This document shows, one piece after another, positions 51,101-61,142 of a stretch of 64,000 nucleotides of DNA. The translations under genes were made by a program, and so were the position numbers. The notes below the pieces were generated by a model. That model was not told the origin of the DNA. It ran no database searches and saw nothing but the letters and a program-made list of their open reading frames with translations. The stretch's first letter is position 1; the number at the start of each line of letters is the position of its first letter. Source of the stretch: Balanoglossus misakiensis (lineage: Eukaryota > Hemichordata). Location of the stretch: positions 9,734,001-9,798,000 of the forward strand of contig CM082581.2 of assembly GCA_040954595.2 (NCBI GenBank), given 5' to 3'.

Positions 51101-54100
51101 TGAATCTGTCTGTTCCCGCATTTTTTTTACTGTGTGCGAACATGCGACTGCCATATGCTCAGCCTTTTGCGTAAAATCACTATCACCACAGATAGCGTGG
51201 TCTATTCTGTTGCGTTTTTATCAAGTATTTCGTGATGCCTGTCATCATGGCTTCTCTGGAAGTTTTCACCGCGAACAATTTCCCATCGGAAGAGGCCGAT
51301 AAAAAGAGTGTCCTATCAGAACTTGTCGGGGGTTTTAGCAATAAGTTTACCGAAAGGGAAAAAAACGTTCACTTGAAGTTACATTTTAAACAAAATTTAA
51401 TGTAACACTTAGGCCCTAACAAGGACACTTTGCATCCGGGGACCGTCAGCCGACAAAGTTGTTTTTGGCAATCTGTAGTGACGTCAAACAGCACCGAGAA
51501 TTTCATACGGCCACATTGCCAAACAACTCGCCTCATTGTACCGGCGACCTATTTGTGTTATTTAACAAACAATATCGACATCCGTTCCACTTTGAACGGT
51601 AGAATATATCTTCCACATCATTTACAGTGAATAGCGAGGCCATTCAGTGCATCGGAAAATAATTTGTGATGGCATAATTATGTTTTATGTACTTGCGGAA
51701 AGCATTTCACATTTCACACAAAATGCGGTCGGTTCGTGAATCGCAAAAAGAAGTCATTTTCCAAAGGTATTGGACTCTCACATGAAAGTGTTTCAAAGAA
51801 AGTTTTACAGTTTCGGATTGAGACTCATTATCCACCCACTTTTCTCGATGCCGTCGGCGTTTTTCATGAATTATTAATCGAGCGAAATGAACGTTTTTTT
51901 TCCTTCCGAGGGAATTCTTCTTGCGAATTGCGTCACAGTCGGAAATTGCTGCAAATAACAAGTGTTTAATTTCAAGTCTGAACGTCGATTAATAAGAATA
52001 TCAGAAAGATAGTGGCAAGGTGCAAACACGGGATTAATTTCTTTCACAAGCCAAGAAAATTTTGTCACAATTATTGCGTTAATTTCCAATAATTACTTCG
52101 GATGTATTAGCGTTATGTCAACGAGCGAATATCGATCACATTATAGAATTTAGATCTAAAACAATTATTGCCTGATCTGATAAACGATTTCAGGGACTAC
52201 ATCGGCGAATGCAAAGCAAACAAGATCCTTTCTATTCCGCTGAAGTCAAATTGCTTGGAAAATATTTTGGATCGTTTCCAAGGAAAAGATCTCGATTGGA
52301 TTGTTTGATGTTTGTTAATAAGATTACGCAACAAATTCTTCCGTTTATTGATGAGGACTGCATGTTAGGTGGATACTGGACTTTATGCGGAGACGTAGCG
52401 TAACCAGGACAACCATCCAAGGTTCTCTGTATCACGATCTTTCAAAAACTGACAAAAATTATTATTGTGCTGATTATTATTATTACCTCTCCCGTATTTC
52501 TGAAATTTAATTATCCTAATTTTTTTCCACTACCAGCATATGCCACGGAAATGATACAGGCCATACAAACGTATCTCTTTGACAACGGCAGCTACAACAA
52601 ATATATTCGACCGGCTGAGAGCGAAAACGACACAGTCACCATAAACTTCGGCCTGGCAGTTACGCAACTATTAGATGTTGTAAGTATAAATACCAATATT
52701 ACACACTTGCCCACATTCTGGCAATATGCCCCTTTAAGGTAGTAGGAGGCTGACAGAACTAGATCACCAGTGAGTGAAGAAATATAGTGTCGATGCCCCT
52801 AGGGTATACATGCCTGCATGACCGTGGAGTAGCCGAGAATGAGGTCACACAATGTGATATTAATATTTCATATTCATTTCTGTACATAATACAGGATGAA
52901 AAGAACCAGATTATAACCACTGGAGTATGGCTAAATCAGGTAATAGTATAAATGTCACAATTAAAATGACAGAAACATTAAAAGAAAACACATGCACAGA
53001 AACAAATATGAGTGAAATAATTTTTGCCTTGAACGCAACAGAAACAATGTTTCCTTGCTTATAAAACGGCACATTTCTGGATAACGAGCCTACAGGAAAG
53101 CAACATTTTTTTCACTCTGCAGATCATGCATGCCAAACACAATCGATTTCAGTACGACATGCTTGAAAAGTCGTACTAATTATTACTGTAAGAGAGATGC
53201 GGCCAACGAGTTGCTGACGGGGGCTGGTAAAAAGTTGTTTCAACTTAAATCTCTGAAGACTTTTCGGGACAAACATTTTGTGTTTTAATACTTTCGCAGT
53301 ATTGGAATGATTTCCGTCTGCGGTGGAACGCCTCCGATTTTGGGGACATCGAAAGTGTACATATCCCCTTTGACTGGCTGTGGTATCCAGACTTAGTTCT
53401 CGATAACAGGTATATTAGAAAAAGTTTTTTTTTCGCAACTTTCTTGTCTCTTGTGTAACTGAATAAGTACCTAAAGCGAAACTTTACGGCGATTAAAATA
53501 TGTATAGACAAGAAAACCATGGTAATTTTAAAGCAGAGACAACTAAAATCTCTGACTCTAAATTTTATTTTTCCCCCAAAAATATTCTCAGCGCCGATGG
53601 GGATTATCTCCTCCCAACGTGGAAGTACGTGACCATTTACAACGACGGTGAAGTGTGGGTGACACCCCCGGGGAAACTACAGAGTCCCTGTCGAATAGAC
53701 GTGCGCTATTTCCCCTTCGACGAGCAATACTGTGTGATGCAGTTTGGGCCGTGGGAGTTCACCGCCTTCGAAGTGTTGATGGCGCCAACCGAGGATTACG
53801 TGCCCAAGGAAAACTACGTGGAGAACGTGGAATGGGATCTGCACAATTCGACGGTGGAGCTCATCTTGGACTTCGACGAGTGTTGTCCGGATGAAGCTTA
53901 CAGCACCATTCAGTACACCCTCATTCTTCGCCGGAGGCCGCTGTACTACATTTTGAACATTTTGATCCCGTGCTGCGCGATGTCCATCTTGACTCTGGGC
54001 GTCTTCTATCTCCCGCCCGACTGTGGTGAGAAGATGACGCTGAGTATCTCTGTCCTCATCGCTCTCTCCGTCTTCAGTCTCCTGGTGGCGGACATCATGC

Positions 54101-54910
54101 CTCCGACGTCAGACTCGTCTCCGCTGATCGGCACCTTCCTCCTCTTCAACATGGCCGTCAACGCGTTCTCAATCATCATGTCCGTCGTGATGTTACACTT
54201 CCACCACCGGTCGGTGAGAATCTACCGAATGCCGCTCTGGGTCAAGACGATCTTCTTGCAGAAACTGCCGCCGTACCTTCTGCTGGGCAAGCGCTTCACG
54301 TGCGCCAGGCGTAACCTTGGCAACGCTGTGGAACCAGCGGACGCCGAGAAAGTGGAGGTGATCTCGCTGGACAACCACAAAGTTCAGGACAATCATAATT
54401 TTGAGGAAGAAAACGGGATCCGCACTCCGAGGAAAGAACGGACAGCAAATCACGCACTGGCGTTCCCGAAGACGCTCACCGATGGCGCTCTATTTAAATA
54501 CGGGAAAGAAGACACGACTCAAGAGGAGTCTATGAACACCTTTCAGCAGAAAGTAGTCACTTTCATGGACTACTCTACAAGGAGAATGCACTGGAAAGAC
54601 GTGGAAGAGGAGGTACGAGTGACCAGAACTTCAAAACCATTTCCCCCTGACCGTGGAGACACTTCTGTAGCTATACAGCTTTGTGGTTTAATATGAAGTT
54701 CCATACATGATTAGGCCTACACTAAAAGAATATTCTGCACTTTCTAATGAACATTACACTAATTGTTGAATTCCTCTTTCTCTCTTTCAGGAGGTTGAAG
54801 AGTGGAAGTTCCTGGCGGCGGTCATCGACAGAATCTGCCTTGTCTGCTTCTTCGTAGTTTTACTCATCGGATCTCTAACCATACTTCTCAGCGCGCCGAG
54901 ATTGTCGTAG
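45178..54910 (+). CDS. Nicotinic acetylcholine receptor alpha-type subunit, copy 2 (6 exons)
   Basis: A tandem paralogue of the preceding gene with identical exon phases. Exons are 45178-45238, 52537-52679, 52895-52939, 53300-53409, 53592-54612 and 54791-54910, giving 499 residues. A hydrophobic signal peptide lies in exon 1; because intron 1 is 7.3 kb, that exon is the least certain. The Cys-loop runs C153 to C167 with 13 residues between, and the vicinal pair is C217-C218. W174 sits in the FGPWEF block equivalent to loop B Trp. M2 reads EKMTLSISVLIALSVF, with Ile rather than Leu at 9', and Asp at 20'. As in copy 1, loop A Tyr is replaced by Asp118 and the first loop C Tyr by Asp215, while the later Tyr223 is kept. 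AATAAA at 55672-55677 is a good 3' signal. A divergent alpha7-like subunit; ligand not predictable. Confidence 0.87.
48699..48803. repeat. (CCA)n / (CAT)n trinucleotide microsatellite
   Basis: About 100 bp of CCA units, interrupted once by CTACAACCAC near 48771 and ending in CAT units. On the minus strand it generates poly-Gly and poly-Val open frames that are artefacts. It lies within intron 1 of the second nicotinic receptor gene. Confidence 0.95.
50467..50493. repeat. Perfect 11-bp hairpin
   Basis: AATGCGTTAGC, a five-base loop CAAGA, then GCTAACGCATT. It is isolated in the long intron, with no T-run or other sign of an RNA gene. Confidence 0.5.
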
Positions 54911-56934
54911 AGAGCGTGACAATCTCTGATAGATATCGATCTGTGGCGTTCTCTTCTTGACAACTCAGAGACCACGGCGGGCGAAGTTACTTGGCGATGT
55001 TTAACAAAATGTATATATTTAATTTATAAAATAAGAGTGTATATCTTTATGCTGTATATCACAATAATTTTCACTTCGATTCATATCTCCTTCTTTTGAA
55101 GTATATTCTTTGTCGGCTAAAGTCTGAGCTCATCTCATGAAGCTGTTAGCCCACCGACCCATAAACTTTCTGTGACCAACTTAAGATCGTGTTGCATCAG
55201 AGTTTCGTATTCTCTGATTGCATATATCACATACCATGGCTGGGACATGAGTTGGGATGAAACAAAATTATATTTCTTTGCACGAATATATTATAAAGAC
55301 ACTTGCCTCAGATACAATCACGACGACCTTGGGCGAGAGACAATTCAAAGGGGAAAAGTGTATGACGCACACACAGTATTCCTTTTCTATTCCTAGAATA
55401 GAGTGTTGGTAGAATAATGTTAATTTGGACAAGTTATACATTATTTGCAGTGTACTATCGCGGTAGCTAGACATCCCTGATGACATTTATGAACCCCTTT
55501 ATTGCTCTGTGTCAATCATAGTCAGTATTTTTCGCGAATGTTCATAGAGATTATCTAGGCTAACCCTAACCCTTGTTGATATCGAGAGCTGGTCTACCTA
55601 CCACAACTCGCACCTGAAATCATTTACTGGAAAGTGTACTTTATGTGACCCTAGGAATGTATTTAACACTGAATAAATATTGGTAGTAAAAGTCATTTGT
55701 TGTTTGTGTTTTTTTCTGACCTATTTCAACTGCTGCCTGCCAGTGAAAGGTAGATCGACGCGTCTGTACATGTACTATGGGTATTGTAGTTAGTGACAAA
55801 GGCCATTAGCACCAACAAAACTACATTTTCAGTGCTATTATAAGTACAATTCCATCACATATGGTACATACATACACAACCCCATCAACATGTGAACAAA
55901 CAATGTAGAATCAGGGTGTCAACAACATCTGATTGACCTTCAATATTTCTTGCATTTGCCAGAAAAACATGTCATTTAAATACATTCATGCATGTCTTAC
56001 ACTGCACAGTGCATTGAGATGTACATGTTCCTGTGGTGTTTATTGTGGAGTCTGTTAAATTCACAGGTTTTCTTCCTGGAAGACCATGCCACTGTAAAAC
56101 AGTCTGTATATAAAACAAATATTAATTTATATAACATTTTTGCATTTTTGACAAATATTGTACATTTTTACCAATATCACTATAGACAGTCTACCCAAAT
56201 ATACATGTTCATAACAATTTAACACAAACAGTAAATATTACTTAACAGCCTTATTTACCTATATGGACATTACGACGACAATAAATTAAATGCATAAATT
56301 AGCTAAAAATATTGTATAAAATTATTGCTATGTAATAACTGTATAAAAACTGAAGTTGTGTGTGTATTTGCATTGTTAACATTAAAAAGTGTAAATTAGA
56401 GTCTATGAGTAACTTGCTAAGCAAGACCATTGCACTGTGTCTAAAAGTATACATGTAATATAATTGCAATCAAGCTATGGTGGAAGATACCTGGTGCAAA
56501 GATAAAAGAAAAATCATTAGTTGTTAATGGTACAAAAACATTGTTATCCAGTTCGCTATGTACATGTTACATTTGAGTGCAGTTTTGGTGTAAAAAAAAC
56601 AAAATTTACTGTTTCAAGTCTGCTTGAAATATCTACTATTTCTTATTTGCTCTTTAAGAGACATGCTAACTTCTACATAGTTTAAATGGCCTATAACATG
56701 GGTCAGAAAAATTTGAAGGAAGTCACACAACCCTTTGCTCTAATGAAATGAACCACTGTGCATAAACATGGACAAACTGACTTCATTCAAGGTTTAAAAA
56801 GTTCTTTCATAACTGATTGGTTGCTCTTAGCAATACTGAATAAATTTAAGAGGTGGTAGTATGCTATACTATACCTTAACGCACCCTAGTGGTGGCTTTT
56901 GCATAGAAATGACACAAGAAAAGGCAGGCAAGAC
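54911..56934. other. Convergent 3' region of nicotinic receptor copy 2 and WFS1
   Basis: About 2 kb, A+T rich, without a recognised gene. AATAAA at 55672-55677 on + is the likely end of the receptor transcript. TTTATT at 56039-56044 reads AATAAA on - and is a candidate end for WFS1, giving a 3' UTR of roughly 900 nt. Confidence 0.5.
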
Positions 56935-59900
56935 TTAGCTTGCTTGAGTGAGGATTTCATCTGTAGCTGCCGACAGCACAGGCGAGAAGAAGAAATTGAA
57001 AGTGAATCCAAGAGCCTGAATGATCTGTTCTGTCAATGTTTGTGTGTGGAAACCCTCCGCACCTTCAACAGTCTCAGCACAGTTCAGACATGTAAGGGAG
57101 TACAGCGTGACTTTCAAATTTGGCTGACCCAGATTCGAGGTCAAGGTGCCCCCGAATTCTACCGCGTTGCCGGACTTCAGCGGGACAACCGTATCCTTAA
57201 ACATGTGTGTCGCCATCAAATTGATCACGTTTGATTTGCCACCCGGTATCATCATTTTGACGCTCACTTGCAAAGTCAGAGTATCGTAACGAGCCATGTG
57301 GCAGTCTCGGCCGGTGATGGACTTCACTTCGCAGAGACGCCGGTCTGCCCGGCTGACATTCTGAGGCAGGCTGCAGTCGGGGAAAGGGTCGCCGTAGATA
57401 CACCTGAACCAGTTGCCGACCACAGAAGGCAGGAAGTCAAACATGCCCTCCGCCTTGTTGTCGACCTCTGTGATCTTAACACCTGTGATGTTACCCTGCC
57501 AGGTGATCCAGTGCCCGTACAGGTGCTTGCACAGCACCTGCCCTCCAATCATGTTGCCCTTCTCCGTGATAGTGACCCCTGGCCCGCACAGCCTGTCGTA
57601 GTCCTGCCAGGTCAGTGCCGAGGTCGGAGGTCGCGGCTGGTGCAAGGTCATGAACAGAGCTGGGAAGAGTGACAGCAGTCCAGCCACCACCAGAACAGCC
57701 GTCATGATCTTCTTGCTGACCGCGAAGGGCAGCTGCAGGCCTTTGCTGAGGTACACGGGCAGGCCGAGCACCGCGACCAGCAGCAACAGGGAAATGAAAA
57801 TCTTCAGCGCCGACCCTGTGACGAAGATAGCCTTGAGGATCCAAAAGACCATCCCCAGCAGGGTGAACAGTATCATCAGCGGCGCTAGGAAGACCATAGC
57901 CCACCAACCAAAGAGACCCCTCAACAGCCCCCACGTGGACGCATCCGCAAAGCACGTAATTGCCAGTTGCAGCCACATCATGCACACCAGGTGTGGCAGC
58001 AAGACCTGGTACACCCCTCGCCCGGATTTCTGGAATGCCATGCGAACGAGAAGAACTGGTATCAAGAGATGGAGAATGGTGGACAGGCCAAGATGCACGT
58101 GAAAGCCCTCAGCAAAACTAAGGGTTGCCGAGCAACAAGATAACGCAGGGAGAATGTGGGATAGGGGCCCCTGGCTGATGTAGGACGTGCCTTCCAGACC
58201 GGAGAATACGGCTGAAACCAACTGGATTATCACGGAATAAAGCGTCAGGTGATCCTCCGAGTCATCAAGACCAACGAAACAAGTGAAAGTGAAAAAGACA
58301 GCCACGAGAGTGAACTCGGAATAAGGCACCCAGTCTGAGCTGACGAACCGGAAAGTGAGCACAAACAGCAGTAAAGCAGTTGTGAAGCTCAGATAGGGTT
58401 TGACGGAGGGAGCCGCAAACTGCGACTGTGAGGACGGGGTCTGAGTGCTCTCGAGTTGATCTCTCAGCATCTCGGCCCAGACTTTCAGATTCAGGCTCTT
58501 CTTCTTCCCTTGGAACATCTGCAAGGTGCAGATGATCAGCGAGAAGAAGGAGATGTACTGGACGAAGAGAGGGACCACGAAGATGACCGTGTCTCGGGTG
58601 CAGATGCTGTACAAGAAGATGAGCAAGAGGGTCTGGATCTGTTGGGTTGGTATCATGCCACGCAGCCACGTCAAGCCTTTATTGGACACCAGGTCAATGA
58701 CATAATTGACTGCAGTCTTCACAGTGTAGCCTGGATACTTCATGATCTGAAAAATAGACAAGAACAGGAAATTTTCAGACCACAAATCTTTCATTATGTA
58801 GAAGTCAATCACGGTGAACAGTAATTGACCAAATAAAGTACACTGACCTTTTGCACTGGTGTTGCCTTTTCATACTCATCAAGATCAATGTCAGTGTCTA
58901 AATTTCCAAGATCTGCAAGACTCCCCAACTCTTCAGGCAGAATTCCTTCTGCCAAATTGACAGCCTTGCCTATGAATTCATCTTCAGTCAGTGCATCACC
59001 TACAATACAATGTCACTGCATCAGATATTTAAAATGCACTCAGCTTCAATATGGTAAACTTAAAAAAATGTCCATGCTATATGTTCCATTGTAGTTTATA
59101 ACCTGGTAAATACACCTCTAGTCACATAATGCTCCAACAAAGAAAGTATAAATTGCAAGTTTATATACCAGTGTGTTTAGAACTAAGTTGTGCTAGAAAA
59201 AACAGTACAGTAGACTTACTTTGGGCAAGTATTTTTTCCATCACTTTAATCTGTCTGACTTTATTAGCTGACATGGCAGCACCGGCTAATGCATTCTTCA
59301 AAGCGTCTTGGGTCAAGACAGTTTGGTTTTCTGGCAGGAGGGAGTGAAAGAAAGACTTGGCACTATCCACAATGCTATCCGTTTGATCTTCTGATTCTTT
59401 CCTTTCCTCTCCCATTGCGGTTTCTCCTACCTCCGGTGTTTCACTTTCCATCACATCAGCCAGGTCTTCGTCTTGATCCTGGGCATCATTTTTATCGTCT
59501 TCACGTTCATCTTTATTTCCAGGTTGAATGCCCTCTTCCTGTTGGATCTCAACTCTGTCTGTATCAGCTGGGCTGTCTGTTTCTGCCGAGAAATGGCATC
59601 AACAAAATGATGTATAATTTCAATAATATATCAATTATAAACCTTGAATAGTTGAATACATTTTCAAGAACAAAGTTCATCTTCCTTTTATGACTTTCAA
59701 GTTCTCTGACTCAAAATTCCATTACTCTCAAGGAGCCCTAGAACATGACCAGCTGAAAGGGTTGCATGTCATATAAGACTCCCAGTGGGTTTTATAATAT
59801 AAACGATTTACAGATCAATGCCTTACACGGGGGTCAACTATTTAAGGTATTTCTCAAACCCTTCACTACATGTAAGCAATTGGTAAACTGTGACAGTGAA

Positions 59901-60362
59901 AATAAATCTGCAGAATAAATGTGTAATCACACAGTGCAGTCTGAAATCGAGAAGGTTTTGATTGCAAGTATACTAATCGGTCACACAGCTTATACAATCC
60001 TTCATAAAGAGCTAGTGGTGGGTATGCCCAACTTGGAATATGCACCCTGGATAGCCAGACCACTATTTTACTACAAACCTTGAACTACATGTACAATTAA
60101 CTATGAGTGTACACAGCTCTCCTACTCATAAAAACAAAGTTAAGTCACGAAGGACACAGAACGGCCAAAACATGCAAGTATGGGGAATGTGGACTAATGG
60201 CTAACCTTGAACAAGAACTGGGTGACAGGCAGGACTTTCAGCTACGCCCTTTTCTCCCTGGCCACTTGATGACCTGGTTATTTCCACGGAGTCTGTGTCC
60301 TCATTATCTGCAGACGGGGTATCTCCCAAGCCTCTTTGAGTTGTAGTATCATCTTCCTCCAT
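56935..60362 (-). CDS. WFS1: Wolframin, ER transmembrane protein (4 coding exons)
   Basis: A multi-pass endoplasmic reticulum glycoprotein implicated in ER calcium handling and stress; loss of human WFS1 causes Wolfram syndrome. Exons from 5' to 3' are 60206-60362, 59220-59582, 58848-58999 and 56935-58746, phase-consistent, giving 827 residues (human 890). The acidic, low-complexity N-terminal region (exons 1 and 2) is cytosolic. The large last exon holds about nine hydrophobic segments from roughly residue 255 to 610, then a Cys-rich lumenal C-terminal domain with CGPGVTITEKGNMIGG, WFRCIYGDPFPDC and the terminal FNFFFSPVLSAA. Having most of the protein on one huge last exon matches human WFS1. 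Start: the first ATG after a stop, in an acidic MEEDDTTTQ context. It is head-to-head with DCAF10. Confidence 0.94.
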
Positions 60363-61142
60363 TTTCGACACAAGGCTTTATTTAAAGGGCGGTATACGCT
60401 GCCTGCATTCTTAGGATACTATGCATGATGTCACGACGGACTCTGCTCATCACCCTCTGGAGTGACGATGACCTCAGCTGACTGCCAGGTCATGGATGTA
60501 AACAACAACATTAAAGGGCGCCACCAAGCGCATGGTTTTAAAAGTTTTCCTCGTGCGGTCGACCGACGAAAAAACAAACGACTCAGGTCAACTGGGAACC
60601 TTTTGGTTGGCAAAAACGAACGTAATTTACCTCTACGTGAAAATGCCCAAGTTATTACGTCGCCTGCTCTTTCGTTACGCCACGGCGACCACGAGTTTCC
60701 AAGGTGATGCAGTCGTCCATGCTTGCCAAAAATCTGGACTGAAGGAAATGAATAACAAACAATCTATCGAGTAACTAAAGCTCCCTAAGTATGAGTAACG
60801 GAGTTCAATAAAATAATAAATGGCTATCAAGTTTAAAATTTCTTGTTTTCCCCAATTTGATGTATACAACAAGAGTGACAAGAAAAATGTTTAACTTGGT
60901 TCATCTAGAAATGATATTATAGCTGGTAACATTCTTAATTTCACCTGAACAATTCACACTTTTACAGGCCTGCTAGGGGATCTCAACCTTTCTCCGGTCG
61001 GTAGTCGATCGTACGTCTCGCTTTTTTCGGTAAAGTTCTGCGTAGTAGCGGTACAAGCGACTGATCAGAGTATTTTATTACGCAAATGATTGCGAAAATG
61101 AAATTTCTATGATAGCATGTGCCGTTAAGTGTCTAAATTAAG
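60363..61142. promoter_or_regulatory. Divergent promoter region between WFS1 and DCAF10
   Basis: 780 bp separates the two oppositely oriented start codons. No TATA box and no perfect ER-stress element (CCAAT-N9-CCACG) was seen. CRE-like fragments such as TGACGATGACCTC occur near 60462. A shared promoter is inferred from spacing. Confidence 0.4.

Larger units (their letters stand above)
45239..52536 (+). other. Long first intron of nicotinic receptor copy 2
   Basis: A 7.3-kb interval with no recognised coding exon. It contains a C-run near 45667-45685, a (CCA)n microsatellite at 48699-48803 and a small perfect hairpin at 50467-50493. No nested gene was found on either strand. Confidence 0.5.

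Noticed and set aside
57491-57985. 164-codon minus-strand frame and several plus-strand frames over WFS1
   Set aside because: They overlap the WFS1 last exon in other frames; the wolframin frame is the conserved one.
60363-61142. ER-stress response element in the WFS1 promoter
   Set aside because: No CCAAT-N9-CCACG or ATTGG-N-CCACG arrangement was seen on either strand.
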